Assembly (NCBI GenBank): GCA_006538405.1 | Contig: BJKQ01000006.1 | Span: forward strand, 558,001 to 622,000 | From: Hansfordia pulvinata | Lineage: Eukaryota; Ascomycota; Sordariomycetes; Xylariales | Length of the DNA: 64,000 nt | Direction: 5' to 3' | Part shown: one piece after another, positions 20,315 to 33,169 of the stretch | Numbering within the stretch: position 1 is the first letter of the stretch | How the letters are laid out: each line of letters starts with the position of its first letter | The notes under the pieces: generated by a model | Told to the model about the DNA's origin: nothing | Databases searched by the model: none | What the model saw: the letters and a program-made list of their open reading frames with translations, nothing else | Made by a program: the position numbers and the translations under genes

Positions 20315-23300
20315 ATGTCGAGCAACACCGGCAGCTCAGGCGCCGGCCAGGCCGACGAGGGTATCAGCTTGCAGGCTTTTGTCACTGCCCTGGCGGCATC
20401 GTTGGTCGTTTTCGGTATCCAGTCGGGCGTTTTCCTGATCATCAGGAATAAGCTGGCCAGGATCTTGTAAGTCCCTCCTTGCCCCCTCCGGGCTCCTGTC
20501 GTCTTGATGCGCTGACCGCCTCTCCAGCAAACCAAAGACGTTTCTCGTGCCTGAGCGCGAGCGCACTGATCCCCGCCCAGCAGCCCCTGGGGCATGCTGA
20601 GTGCCCTGTTGCGCTTTAAGGACCGCGAGATCATCAAGAAGTGCGGCCTCGATGCCTACTTCTTCCTCCGCTACCTGCAGACCCTACTCATCATCTTCAT
20701 CCCCATGGCCTGCATCATCATTCCCATACTCATCCCCCTGAACTACGTGGGCGGCATCAACCAGGACATCAACAGCAACAGCACCAACGCCACCTCTCCC
20801 GATTCAGAGCAGGACCACCCTCCCACCGGTCTCGACACCCTGGCCTGGGGCAATGTCCGGCCCTCCAACCGGAACCGATACTGGGCCCATCTCATCCTGG
20901 CCATCATGGTCATCGGATGGGTCTGCTTTGTCTTCTTTGCCGAACTCAGAGTCTACATCAAGGTCCGCCAGGACTGGCTGACCACTGCAGAGCATCGATT
21001 GCGAGCGTCCGCCACCACTGTGATGGTTAGTGGCATCCCGGAAAAGTGGCTGAACGAGGCTTCTCTGCGCAAGCTATTCGATGTCTTCCCCGGCGGAGTC
21101 CGCAACATCTGGCTCACCAGGGACCTCACCCAACTCTTGGACAAGATCGACAAGCGAGACAAGGTACACAAGCAGCTGGAGTCGGCACAGACCGACCTGA
21201 TTCGCGAATGCAAGAGGCAGCAGATCAAGAAGAAGAACAAGGAAGAAAAGGAGGCACGCAAGGCAGCAAAGGTTCACCGCGAGACCCGGGCCGAGAAGCA
21301 GAAACGTCTGGAAACCGAAGACGCTGCGGCGCAGCTCCAAGCCGCCGACGTCCGAGGCTCCGCCAGCATTGACGGCAGTGTCGAGTCCGCGAGCAGACCC
21401 AGCACCGCAGAGGGTCATAGAAAACCAGGTGGATGGAAGGGGGCATCTCCAAGCTGGGGCAGGGCCTGGGCAAGGGTTTCGAGACTGCCGGCAAGACAGG
21501 CCACGGGATCAGCCATGGCGCCAAAACTCTGGGACATGGGCTGGAACACCAGGTTGAAACGACGAATGGCTTTGTGATGATAGGACCCTCGCAAGCACCA
21601 GCGTCAACCCCCTCCAGCCGTGGCTCTGACCGGCGGCAGCTGGACGTTGTGGACGAAAAAGACTTTGAGACTTCCAGCCCGAACAGGACACCCCCTCTAA
21701 CAGCGAGCCGGTGATGGGTTCTCTCGCCGTGCAGCCCCGCCACGGACACCACGCCTCGGAAGTTTCGCGGGATGAGATACTCGACAAGAGCAACATTGAG
21801 ATGGACACATTCAGCCCTAGGAATCGCCGCAAGACTCCGGACCTGAGCCGGATGTACAACCCGGAAAAGACGAAATGGTACGAATTCTGGAAGCCACCCA
21901 GCGGCGGGTTCGCCTCTCCCGAACCCCAGGGCTACGAGGGAACCGAGTTCCCCTTCAAGAAGAAGACGTCGTTCTGGCAGGATTTGAAGGGGGAGATCCC
22001 GTTCCTGAACTCTCACGACATTGAGAAGATCGAGTACCCCGAAGCTTACGAGGAGGAGAAGAAGGAGGCACAGGAGGCGGAGGAGGGTGCCGAATGGGAG
22101 AAGTGGGTGAAGAAGAGCAAACGACCGACGCATCGCCTGGCCATCTTCGAATGGACCCCAGGCTGGCTGCCGGGGCTTCCCGGCCTCAACAAGAAGGTCG
22201 ACACCATCTACTGGTGCCGAGCCGAGCTGGCCCGCCTCAACGTCGAGATTGAAGCCGACCAAGCGCATCCTGACAGGTACCCCCTGATGAAGTCTGCCTT
22301 TGTCCAATTCAATCACCAGGTGGCCGCCCACATGGCTTGCCAGAGCGTGATCCATCACATCCCGAAGCACATGGCGCCCCGAATGGTCGAGGTTTCGCCC
22401 AACGACGTGCTGTGGGACAACATGGCCGTGCCGTGGTGGTCCGAGTGGGTGCGCACGTTGATTGTGCTCGGCGTCGTGCTTGGCATGATCATCCTCTGGA
22501 CGTTCCCGGTTGCCTTCACCTCGACCCTGTCCCAGATCGACCAGCTCATCGCCGACGTCCCCTGGCTGGGCTTCTTGGCCAGGAACGACACCGTCTACGA
22601 CGCAGTCAAGTCGCTCGCGGGTATTCTGCCGGCCATCCTGCTCTCCCTGCTCCTGATTCTGGTTCCGATCGTCATGCAGCTCCTTGCTGGCTTTAAGGGA
22701 GCCAAGACGGGCTCGCAAAAGGCCGAGTCGGTCCAGAAGTTCTACTTTGGCTTTCTCTTCGTCCAAGTCTTCTTCGTCGTCTCGCTGGCAAGCAGTTTGA
22801 CCCGCGTTTTGGGCGACGTCATCAACAACCCGACCAGCATCACCGAGGTTCTGGCCCGCAACCTTCCCAAGTCGGCCAACTACTTCTTCTCGTACATGAT
22901 TCTGCAGGCCCTGTCTGTGAGCTCCGGAACGTTGCTCCAGATCGGGTCCCTGTTCAACTGGTACATCGTGGCCAAGATGATGAACAGCACGTCGCGAGAG
23001 AAGTGGGCCACCAACACGAAGCTGCCCGAGGTCAAATGGGGCTCTTACTTCCCGGTCTACACCAACTTCGCCTGCATCGCCCTCATCTACTCCGTCATCG
23101 CCCCCATCATTTCCATCTTCGCCATCATCACATTCAGCCTGCTGTGGATCGCCAACCGATACACGATGCTCTACGTCAACCGCTTGACCCTCGACACCGG
23201 TGGCGTCCTGTATCCTCGCGCCATCAACCAGACCTTCACTGGGCTCTACGTCATGGAGATCTGTCTGATTGGCCTCTTCTTCATCGTCCGGGACCAGTAC

Positions 23301-24086
23301 GGCAACCTCGTCTGCACGCCGCACGCCATTATCATGATTGTGGTGACGGTCCTGACGGTCTTTTACCAATTTCTGATCTACATGTCTTTCGGGCAGCTCT
23401 TCCGATACCTGCCCATCACCTTCGAGGACGAGGCCTGCATCCGAGACGAGGCGTTCCAGCGCGCGCAGGATTCCAGGCTGGGCCTGCTGCAGGACGACAG
23501 AAGGCATGGAGAGGGCGGGCACGAGGACCCGGCGCCGTCGAGCAGCCAGCAAGGGGCTCTCGACACGCTCTCGACGCCGCAGCAGCAGGGCGCACCGGGC
23601 TCGAGGCCGACGAGCAGCGTGCGCCCGACGAGCAGCGTGCGACTCAGCGCGGCGCTGCGCCCGGTCAAGGGCGCCGTGCACGTGGGCAAGGCGGTCAGCG
23701 ACGCGACGATCGGCAAGGCGGAGCAGCAGCTGCGCAGCGTCAACGCGACGCAGAAGGCGAAGCGCAAGAAGGACCTGGAGGCGCAGAGGGCCATCGGCGA
23801 GGCCCTGTACGGCGGCTACCACGACGAGATCGAGGACATGACGCCGGAGGAGCGCGACAAGCTGGTGCGGATCGCGTTCACGCACAAGGCGCTGCGGGCG
23901 CGCCGGCCGGCCGTGTGGATCCCGCGCGACGACATGGGGGTCAGCGACGACGAGGTGCGGCGGACGCGGCAGTTCAGCAAGAACATCTGGATCTCGAACG
24001 AGGGGACCGCGCTCGACTCCAAGGCGCGCGTCGTCTACGGCCGGGCGCCGCCCGACTTTTCGGAGCTCGACATTGTCGTGCTGTGA
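20315..24086 (+). CDS. CSC1/OSCA-like (DUF221, PHM7/RSN1 family) membrane channel, three apparent frame breaks
   Basis: Exon 1 is 20315-20466 and the rest starts at 20528 after a GTAAGT...CTCCAG intron; corrected length is about 1237 aa. Exon 1 carries the first membrane helix (FVTALAASLVVFGIQSG), followed by KPKTFLVPERERT, FKDREIIKKCGLDAYFFLRY and two more helices, the RSN1_TM pattern. A long charged cytosolic loop (residues about 190-480) is followed by the 7TM channel core from about 22440 to 23430. The tail RRTRQFSKNIWISNEG ... SELDIVVL matches the PHM7 extracellular tail. Three joins need one extra base: CCC at 20576-20578, GGGGG at 21439-21443 and CCCCC at 21691-21695. Family members are osmotically or mechanically gated calcium-permeable channels in the plasma membrane or endomembranes. 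Family assignment is firm; ion selectivity and location are inferred. Confidence 0.93.
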
Positions 24087-24990
24087 AAAGGGCACCATTG
24101 GATACTGGATACCTGAGAGGAGGGGGAGGAGTATAAGAATTGAGGGGGAAGGTTTCATACATTAGTCGATACCCAGGCGAGCCCCGAGCCCGCAGCAGCG
24201 TTTTTTCTCCTTTCGTCCACAAGCATCAGCATAAGCATTGCATACAACACTTTCTGTCATCTGGGGCTTTCCCTTGTTGGCTGGCAGGTATAGAAGGGGG
24301 CATTCTACTGTGCATGAGCAATACAGCACTTTATTCTTGGCTAGAGCCATGGCGATCTTGGTGAGAAGGGAGGGAGTGTATGTGTCCCGGCGAGACTACT
24401 CGCGTTGTGTGATACCGGAAGCGGCTCCCAGGCGAGCGGATGGGGCCACGGCTTCGCGCGCGCTTACGTCGCGCTGCCCAAGGGGGTGGGGATGGATGAA
24501 GACGGGGCATTCCGCAACGAGACCGGGGAAGAACGCGATCCGACGCGCACGCTTCCGGGGCTCGCGTTCCGCCTCCCCCCCGCCGCCGTTGAAGGACGGG
24601 TGGCCCCAATATTTATAGGCATGCCAGTCCGACGGTGCTGCGGGTATCCCGGGCTCATCGGGCCTGGAATGCTTTTCTCGCTCAAACGGGTGAGACCTCC
24701 CACGCGTCAACCGAACTTGATTTCACCCTCGTGCTTCTCGGGGGAACCGGGGGGGTTCCCGAGATCTGGTCCCGCGAGCGCGAGGTGAGATGAGGTGCGG
24801 TCCGGGGCTTGCTGTACGAGTATTGCTCGAACCATCGGCCCTCTACCTAGTCACGGCCGCAGAGGCGCCTCGTCGTAAGGCAGGGAGACGGGATGGATCC
24901 GAGGAGGGGAGGGGAGATGAGATGCCGCCGGGCAACAGGGCCGACCGATGCTGCTGCTGCTGTGCCGCCGCGATGTGGGTTGGAGGGGAA

Positions 24991-25011
24991 GGGGGGGGGG
25001 GGGGGGGGGGG
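24991..25011. repeat. Poly-G tract (21 G)
   Basis: An uninterrupted run of G between genes. Its true length is uncertain because other short G and C runs in this window appear to be miscounted by one base. Confidence 0.85.
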
Positions 25012-26250
25012 ACGTCACTCAGCTCAGTGTTGATGCTGTTTCTTGTTTAAGTGAGAACTCGCCCGCGGCAGCATCGTACGCTGGCGGCGGTGGTGGGAGG
25101 CGGAAGTTGAGTGGAGAGGGGGAACTAAAAGGCAGCAGCGTGAGAGGGTCTTGCACATGGTGGGAGGGCAAAGAAGAGAACTACACGCAGGCGCGCGCGG
25201 GGGAGAGGAAACCTGTCGCGGCCGAGATCGTCGTCGTCGTCGTCCTCCATTCCGGGGACAGACTGACACGGGTGAAGGAGGGGGGCTGTGGGGCAGGGGA
25301 CCAGCTGCGATCGGCATGGAGAATCACTGATCAATCTCCCTTTCAAAGGTATTTGTCGCTGCACTTTTGTCACACGGGCGCTCTCGCTTTGGGGACCGTG
25401 ATGTTGGGTCATTCTGGATACGTGTAGGTAGGTAGCGTACTAGTCAGACTGCTGGCCGGAAGGATGGGAAACGCAGCGACAGGGCACGTCGGCGACCTGC
25501 GAGGTTGGGAAGGAGACGGGGACCTCGCGGTGATACGAGCGCTTGGTAGGCGAGCGCGGTCCCGGCTTGGGGAGGATTGGTGGGGTTGAGGTCTCGGTTG
25601 CTCTCTGGGCGCGTCTGTGTCTAAGAAGAGTACGAGGTTGCAGGCCGAAGTCATGTTACCCCTGTCAGGTAGTGCATTAGTGTCTCTTGGCTTCTACTAG
25701 CCATCTGAAGTAACTGAGTAGTGAGATTATCATCATTTCTGAATGGCTATAAACACCTGGACTTTCTCACTTATCAGCCCGAGATCAATCTTATCAGCAC
25801 CAGAGAAGAGCCCATAAAAATGGCTAGGATAGGTTAGATCCGAAAACTGTACCGGCTCCACTTACATAACTTATCCCTGTGATTTCGTACATTACCTCCT
25901 CCACCTCTATCTGTCTCTGCTGTGCTCGTAGTGTGGGTTTCTGCTGAAAAAACCGTCAGTGGTGACACGGAGTCGTACCGGGAGGACTCGTACGCGCACT
26001 GCCCCGCCCAGAGACAGACCCGGGATCCAGACCGGCCGGTACGTTCCGCCGGGCACGGCCGTGGACGAGGCCGGTTGGCGATGGCAGAGATGCCTCCCGT
26101 CTGTTGCGGGCCCAGGCGCATGCGTAGATGGATGAGATCTGAGATGGGCGGGTCTATAATGGAGCCTTGCGCGGCCCGCATCCCAGCCAGCCAGGACCAC
26201 GCCCTACCTACCTAACTAACCACCTAACCTACCAGTAGATACTCGTCCTT

Positions 26251-26277
26251 TGATGATGATGATGATGATGATGATGA
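26251..26277. repeat. (GAT)n microsatellite
   Basis: About nine GAT units in an intergenic region rich in TAGGTACC-type elements. Confidence 0.85.
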
Positions 26278-28489
26278 GTCAGGTGCTCGAGATGCTGATA
26301 AGCCAGCCGTATCTCGACCAGTGCCAGCGAGCGACCTGACGCCGCTGCTTGTCTGCAGGAATTACCATAGGTACCTACCTCATATGATACTCGTAAGCAG
26401 CCTTCGTGCAAGCGCTGATGTTCGCTGTGGGCGGACCAGCAGCGTCGGGGCTGAGTGGTGAAGACGGTACGTTCGGGGTCAAGTATTACCGTAAGCGCTA
26501 TTCCACCCTCACAGCCACGTTCCATCATTGTTATTTTTGTTGCCGTTGCCGTTCTTGTTACAACGCCTTTTCCTTTTCCATTGATGCAGCGATCAGATGG
26601 AGATTGGCCGGCGTGCTGCGTGCATGCAGAGGGGCTGGAATGCAGCTGGTCCGTCCGACCACGTACTCGTACATAGCCCTGGTCTCTAGGTCACTCCCGT
26701 CGTACCTACATAGCTCAGGTACCTGTAGGCAGGTATAGACACGCGGGAGCTGATGCGGGTAGTACTCGTTTTGCCACTCGACTTCAGGCATTCTAATCTG
26801 AGCCCGGGACAGGCACGACGGGAGCACCTAAGGTACATCCATATGTGTGAGGTACCTATGTAGGACCCATGGAACGTGATCGTGTAATTTCTGTTGTGTC
26901 GGTCGTGTCATGCCGCAATTGCATGCGGGCAGCGGTCCAAGACGATTCTGCGGCCCCGGTGCGATCCTACTAGCGATCGTCATTCGGGACTCGTTTGTGT
27001 CCAGTGTCTGTCGCCTGAATCCGCACCCGCACCACCCCCAGAGGATGAAAACGTAAACGCGCAACGTGTGGGCTGGACGCGAATGTGGACCTCGGTCGGG
27101 TCGCACGCGTAACCTACGAGCTAAAGCAGAGTGCGAAAACGTGCCCGTACACGCGTTGAGTGTTCGGGGGGTCCCATACATACCCCTAACCTACGTGTAC
27201 CTTGTGTAGGGTGAGAGCAGGAGGTACTCGTCTCGTACCGCTTATCAGGCTATTCGTACCACATGGTCTGGGATCCATACGAGTACATGTAGAGCATGGA
27301 CGCACCCGTCCAGTGCGTGAGATCGAACATTGAAATGTTGCCATCGCTGCCGCCCACTACATGCAGGGTGCAGAGTGATGGTTACCCTGTTGATGGAGTC
27401 CCCAGGTCGTACTCGAGTCCCTGGCGGCGGTAAACCCCCTGCCAATGCATGCATACCAGTACTCGCACAACAGTGCTTGAAGACGTCCGAACGATACATA
27501 CCCTGGACAGGACTCCAGGTGGCAACCGAGTGGCGTCGCTACCAGAGGCGCTCTTGACCATGACCACGAGTGCTCGGCCTGAAAACGTGGGCGGACGGGC
27601 GAAACGGGAGGGCCGACTCTGACTGCTCAGCACCGCCAAGTCGGACTCGCCTCTTCTGGGCATCACCACGGCCTTTGGGACCTCCCATGTGGGTGCCGTG
27701 CTGCTCGCGGCCGTGTCGCGCGTGGGGTTTCGAGGTGGCCAATGTAAAGACACTGGGGTGACTGGATAGTACCTCAGTTCGACATGAATTATTAGGTGGG
27801 CACTCCAGCTGCACCTCGCCGCACTGCACTGCACTGTACGGCACTCGTATCCAGCGTACCGGCACTGCACAGCACCCTGGCACGTGCATCTCCAGCCCTT
27901 TGCACCTTCCAGGTTCCCAGCTGGAGCCGCTTTGCGTTCGCAGACGGAACAGACCACCCGGGCCTCCCGTTAGGCCTGAGGAGATTCCGTTGTCGCGACA
28001 GGTTGTACTCGTACTCGCGTCAACTTCCATTCCCAACGGCCCGGCCCCTCTACCCCGGACGTTTGCTAGCGGCTACCTCGAGGCCCGGGTACCCTCTTGT
28101 ACAGGATCTCTCCCCCTCCGCAGTGCTGGGTGCCCGCCGCCTCCGCCGCCGCTGTCGCCGCCGCCGCCTCCGCCTTGGACGGGCTGGGCCTGTGTGGATA
28201 GATCCATGCTGTACTCGTACTGCGCTGCGCTGCGCTGCACCGTCGCATCGCAAAGCCCCCTTTCCCGATTCTTCCTTCGCTTACCTGACCCGACCTGACC
28301 TGCCCGCCAGTCTTTCCACCACTCGCCTTTGGTGCTCGTATCTTGCCCTCCGTCCACCACCACCATCTTCCCTCTCCCCCCTCACCTCGCCTCTTCCCCA
28401 TTGATGCATCGCGCATCCCGGTGACGACTCGAGTGGTTGATTGACTGCCTGGTTCGATCACCCCCCGTCCTTCCCCCGCCGCCCACGCC

Positions 28490-30690
28490 ATGCGCTGCCT
28501 GCCGCCGTCCTGGCTGGCGCCGGCCCTCGCCCTCGCCGCCGCTGCCGCCGACGCCTTCTACATTCCCGGCTGGTCCATCCGCACCTACAAGGTCGACGAC
28601 CACATCCCCCTCATGGTCAACAAGGTCTACTCGGACAACACCCAGCTGCAGTACGCCTACTACGACCTGCCCTTCGTCTGCCCGCCCAACCGCGACAGCC
28701 ATGGCTCCATCCTCAGCGGCCAGAGCGTCGCCCTCAACCTCGGCGAGGTCCTGCGCGGCGACCGCATCGTGACCTCCGACATGGAGCTCAAGCTCGGCCA
28801 CGACAGCGTCTGCAGCTTCCTATGCTCCCGCTCCGTCTCCCGCCGCGACCTGCGCCGCGCCCGCGACCTCGTCCGCGACGGCTACGTCGTCGAGTGGATC
28901 CTCGACAACCTGCCCGGCGCCACCTCCTTCGTCACCGTCGACAAGTCCCGCAAGTACTACGCCGCCGGCTTCAAGCTCGGCTACACCGACTACTCCGCCT
29001 CGACCGGCCGCCCCCGCTACTTCCTCAACAACCACCACACCCTCGTCGCCCGCATCCGCGACGCCCCCCACCTGGCCCCCGGCAGCGGCCAGTCGGTCGT
29101 CACCGGCTTCGAGGTCTACTCCAAGAGCATCAGCTCCGCAACCGCCCGCGACAGCGAGGGCTGCCCCGCCGACCTCCAGCACGTCGACGACGGGTTCGAG
29201 CTGACCATGTCGGTCAACCGCACCGAATCCGCCCCCTCCCGCTCTCCCGGCTCCCTCGAGCTCGACCCTCTCCTCCAAGGCGACGACGACGACATGATCG
29301 ATATCCCCTACACCTACTCGGTATACTTCCGCGACGACCAGACCATCGAGTGGGATCACCGCTGGGACATGTACTTTGTCAACCAGGAGGAGGGCTCCAA
29401 GATCCACTGGCTCGCCATCATCAACTCGCTCATCATTTGCGGCATTCTCACCGGCATCGTCATGATGATCATCGCCCGCACCATCCGCACCGACATCAAG
29501 GGCTACAAGGACCACGCCGAGGACGGCAAGCTGCGCTCCAGCAAGCGCAAGCCCCGGTCGGCTCCGCGCTCCCCCCGCTCCGAGAAGACCAGCCTCGGCC
29601 TGCTGGAACAGGAGACGCAGGGCGACGAGCCCGACCTGTCGTCCGACGAGGAGGCCCTCGAGGACGTCACCGGCTGGAAGCTCCTGCACGCCGATGTCTT
29701 CCGGAAGCCCATGTACGGACACCTGTGCCTCGCACCCCTGGTGGGCTCTGGCATGCAGCTTCTCTTCATGGCCGTCGGGCTCGTCCTGCTGAGCGCCACC
29801 GGCATCCTTAACCCCAGCCTGCGCGGCGGCTTCATCAGCGCCGGGGTCGGTCTTTTCGTCTTCGCCGGCGCCTTCTCAGGCTATTTCTCCGCCAGGATCT
29901 ACAAGACCTTTGAGGGGCGCAACTTTGTCAAGAACGCCATTGTCACAGCGTGCCTGTTCCCGGGTCTCCTTTTCGGGCTCATCTGCACCATCAACCTCTT
30001 TGTGTGGGCCCAGGCCTCGAGCACGGCCATCCCCTTTGGCACCCTGATTGCGATTGTGCTGCTCTGGCTCTGCATCCAGGTGCCCCTGGTGTACATCGGC
30101 TCCTGGTACGGCTACGTCAAGGTCGGCCCGTGGGAGCACCCTACCAAGACGAGCAGCATCCCTCGCCAGATCCCCCAGCAGAGCTGGTACACCAAGAGCC
30201 TGCAGGCGATTCTGCTGGCCGGGCTGATTCCCTTTGCCGTCATCTTCATTGAGCTTCTCTTCGTCTTCCAGTCCATGTGGCAGGACAAGAGCGGGTACTA
30301 CTACATGTTTGGCTTTCTGGCGGTCGTGTCGGTGATCCTGGTGGTGACGATTGCCGAGGTGACGATAGTGACGGTGTACATCCAGCTGTGCTCCGAGAAC
30401 TACCACTGGTGGTGGCAGTCGTTCTTCGTGGGCGGCGGCAGCGCCTTTTGGGTTTTCGTGTACTGCGTGTGGTACTACATGTTCAAGCTGCACATTACGG
30501 GCTTTGTGAGCTCGATGCTCTTCTTTGTGTACAGCTTCATCGCCTGCTGTGTGTACGGGCTCCTGACGGGCACGGTGGGCTTCCTGACGGCGTACGCGTT
30601 TGTCAGGAGGATATACGGGTGAGTGGCCGTTTCGCCGTTCCATACTGTGGCCATGCTAACTCGTCGTGCAGTGCGATCAAGGCGGATTAA
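28490..30690 (+). CDS. EMP70: EMP70 / transmembrane 9 superfamily (nonaspanin) protein
   Basis: Two exons: 28490-30618 and 30672-30690; a GTGAGT...TGCAG intron (30619-30671) adds the last residues, so the protein is 715 aa and ends IYGAIKAD. A signal peptide (LAPALALAAAAADAFYIPG) starts a large luminal domain with conserved YSDNTQLQYAYYDLPFVCPP and WDHRWDMYF blocks. Then nine membrane helices follow, the first at IINSLIICGILTGIVMMII, with a charged cytosolic loop after it. Late conserved segments YIGSWYGY, SENYHWWWQSF and FVYSFIACCVYG are typical of TM9SF proteins. The C-terminal KAD fits the KxD/E Golgi-retention signal known in this family, which the second exon supplies. Yeast members act in endosome/Golgi sorting, adhesion and filamentous growth. 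The intact 2.1-kb frame contrasts with the broken neighbouring channel gene. Confidence 0.95.
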
Positions 30691-31870
30691 AGACGAGGGG
30701 AGAAAATATTAGTCCACGTGACACGTAATGGCTTGACGCATGGCAGGGCACGAACAACATAATATCTTTGCGCTCTTGTCGGGCTTCCCGCGTGGGCGGC
30801 GGCTTGTTGGTGCAAGGCGGCCTGCCAGTCTGCCCACACCCCAGCCGCTACGACACGACTCCCCGACGAGAGCGGCCACGGCGTTTAACGGACATGCTCG
30901 GGGCGGGGCTTTTTTAGTAATCATATCGACAGAGGGAAGAGGGACAGGTCTGCATGAGGCCAGCCGGCCTGCATCGGTTCTCCCATAATTCTCTTTTCAT
31001 CTTTTTGGAAAGACGGCGTTTAGACAACACACTATTCATCATTTTCTACCCGTCAGCTTCAGCCACTACTATAGAAGCCTATTACCCTGTACATAAAGAA
31101 AAATTGACAGAGGGTCAAACTGCACAAACCATCAGCGGGGGATTGTTGAGACGCCCCATGTGACGAAGTGATTCCGGCCTGGGAGGGGTCTTGGCTGTGT
31201 TGGCAGTCGTTCCTGGATTGGACATGTCTCAGCACCGCGACGCCTGTGGGATAGCTGACCAGCGAGTGCTTCTGAGGTGATGAGCGCGTTCATCCATTGG
31301 AAGCCCGTCGACTGGGTCAAGGCTGGCCGGGCTCTTCGTCCAGGGCTGTGTGTTCAAAGTCGAATTTCAGGCGCAGCGGTTCCTGGGGTCTCGGGCTTGG
31401 GGCGGAGGGCGACCCGGCGCCTTTCCGAATCGGGGCCGTGAGACAGGATGAATCATTCTGCGGTGGTTATGACGGGGGGGGGGGGGGGCTCTGTCTGGGC
31501 CGCCTAACTTAGTTCCCGGTTGGACGCCACGGCGCGCGCTGCTACGAGTTATGCGTACTCGTATACCGGCTACAAGTGGGGCCGGGGCGCAGCTTATACC
31601 CTCTCTGACACGGCCAGTTCGGGCGACGAGAGCTTCACTCGCAGCGACGACGGCAGAGTCCAGGGACCACCAGCACATCTATATATATATAATATATGAT
31701 ATGAATATATAAATATCGGCCGTCAGTCGCCTCGATTTCTGTTCCGATTTCTCTTTCATCGTTACCAAGTTGAAACAGCCAAGCACTGTTCTCGCACCAG
31801 CCAACTAAACTCACCACTTCCTCTCGCCCTATCTTCCGGAACACCTTTCTTCGCCAAACGATATAATCTC
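30691..31870. other. Intergenic region, EMP70 to Rei1-like
   Basis: Holds the EMP70 3' end and the promoter of the Rei1-like gene. A G run sits at about 31474-31488, one TACTCGTA copy at 31556 and an AT-rich (TA)n patch at about 31679-31713, unusual in this GC-rich window. No gene seen. Confidence 0.6.
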
Positions 31871-33169
31871 ATGGTGGGCGCGACAACAACGGCAGCGACG
31901 ACAACGGCAACAGCAACCGCCCCGAGCGAGCCGATGCTCCAAATCCATATTACACGTCACCCCCACGCAGACCCCGCCTCACACGCCATGACCGAGCTGC
32001 CCTTCCAGCCCCGGTCCCGGTCCCGGTCCCCCTCGGCCGCCGACGAGCAAAGACACGCGGCGGCGGCCCAGGTCCCGGTTGTTCCGGCCTACGACCCGGC
32101 GGCGTGCCTCTTCTGCCCCGAGCGCGCCACCACCACCACCACCACCACTTCGTCTTCTCCGTCCGCCAACAACGAGCGAGAGCAGCAGCGGGCGGCGCTG
32201 GCGCACATGCGCGCGCGCCACGGCCTGGTCCTCCCCCGCCCGGACCTCCTCCTGCCCGCCGGCGCCGCCGCCAAGGAGGAGGAAGGGGAGGGTGGTGGTG
32301 ATCGTGATCCCGGCCCCCTGCTGCGGTACCTGCACCTCGTCGTCGCCTCCGACGCCGAGTGCCTGCGGTGCGCGCGACGCTTCCGGTCCCCGGACGCCGC
32401 GCGCCAGCACATGCTGGGCAAGCCGGGCCACTGCGGCTTCGACCTGGACGGGGAGTACGGCGAGTTCTACGAGTGGCATGGTAGCGATACGGAGGAGGAA
32501 GAGGAGGAGGAGAAGGAGGAGGAGGTTGATTACTACTACTACAGCGGCGACGAAGCAGAAGAAGAAGAATCAACGGCGGCGGCGGATACCCGCGTGGAGC
32601 TGTTCGCCGGCGCCGGCAGCCGCGCGTGGGCGGCCGGGCCCCGGCGCGTCGACGACGCCAGCATGCGCCTGCCCTCGGGCCGGATCGCGTCGCACCGCGG
32701 GGCCCCGCCGCCGCGCCGGGCCTCGCGCCGCCCGCTGCCGGCGGCGGCCCCGAGGTCGCGCATCGTCGTCCTAGGCGGGGAGGGGGAGGCAGCTTCCCCT
32801 CCTCCTCCTCCCACGTCGACGACATCGCCGCCGTCATCACCAAAGACGTCTTCCACCCCGCCGCCAGCACGAGATGACGACAACACCACCGCCCTAATCA
32901 ACACCCACGACGACAACCACCAGACGAAAGCAGCGATGCAGCTCTCGCGCCTCAGGGCGGCGGACCAGCGCGCCCTGGCGCACCTCGCGCCCGCGCAGCA
33001 GCTCGTGGCGCTGAGGGAGGCGGCGCGCGGGGTCGCCGGGGCGGAGAGGGCGGAGCGGCGGGCGCGCGAGGGGCTGCAGCGCAAGGCGAACGTGGCGGCC
33101 GAGGCGCGGTTCGTCAGCGACGTGCCGGGGGGCAGTCGGAAGCACAAGAACCGGTTCATGGCTGTCTGA
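31871..33169 (+). CDS. Rei1/Reh1-like C2H2 zinc-finger protein lacking the first finger
   Basis: A single exon of 432 aa. Two Rei1-type fingers are visible: CLFC...HMRARHG (about residues 77-118) and, after a GPLLRYLHL block, CLRCARRFRSPDAARQHM...GHC (about residues 165-193). The latter leads into EYGEFYEWH, an acidic stretch and LPSGRIASHRG, as in the 60S-biogenesis factors Rei1 and Reh1. The C-terminal SRKHKNRF block is also typical. The N-terminal finger that in Rei1 comes first (C-x2-C followed by a conserved H-rich helix) is absent and replaced by a Thr/Ala-rich leader. The gene is heavily GC-rich with Glu, Pro and Ala runs. Rei1 releases Arx1 from cytosolic pre-60S particles; whether this shortened form does so is unknown. 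It may be a diverged paralog. The start is the first ATG; Met at about residue 22 or 40 could also serve. Confidence 0.75.
   Translation: MVGATTTAATTTATATAPSEPMLQIHITRHPHADPASHAMTELPFQPRSRSRSPSAADEQRHAAAAQVPVVPAYDPAACLFCPERATTTTTTTSSSPSANNEREQQRAALAHMRARHGLVLPRPDLLLPAGAAAKEEEGEGGGDRDPGPLLRYLHLVVASDAECLRCARRFRSPDAARQHMLGKPGHCGFDLDGEYGEFYEWHGSDTEEEEEEEKEEEVDYYYYSGDEAEEEESTAAADTRVELFAGAGSRAWAAGPRRVDDASMRLPSGRIASHRGAPPPRRASRRPLPAAAPRSRIVVLGGEGEAASPPPPPTSTTSPPSSPKTSSTPPPARDDDNTTALINTHDDNHQTKAAMQLSRLRAADQRALAHLAPAQQLVALREAARGVAGAERAERRAREGLQRKANVAAEARFVSDVPGGSRKHKNRFMAV

Larger units (their letters stand above)
24087..28489. other. 4.4-kb intergenic region, CSC1-like to EMP70
   Basis: No gene is supported. 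Content includes a 21-base G run at 24991-25011, a (GAT)n run at about 26251-26277, six dispersed 8-mers (24815, 26388, 26664, 27278, 28006, 28212) and many TAGGTACC-type elements between 26200 and 26850. The last 300 bases are C/T-rich and form the promoter and leader of the EMP70 gene; the copy at 28212 is 278 bases before its ATG. Confidence 0.6.

Noticed and set aside
21225..24158. 977-residue open frame on the minus strand
   Set aside because: It lies opposite the channel gene, is Arg/Val/Asp-rich with no domain, and arises because codon use in the real gene leaves few stops on the other strand.
28820..29722. 300-residue minus-strand frame
   Set aside because: Val/Gly/Ala-rich shadow of the EMP70 gene.
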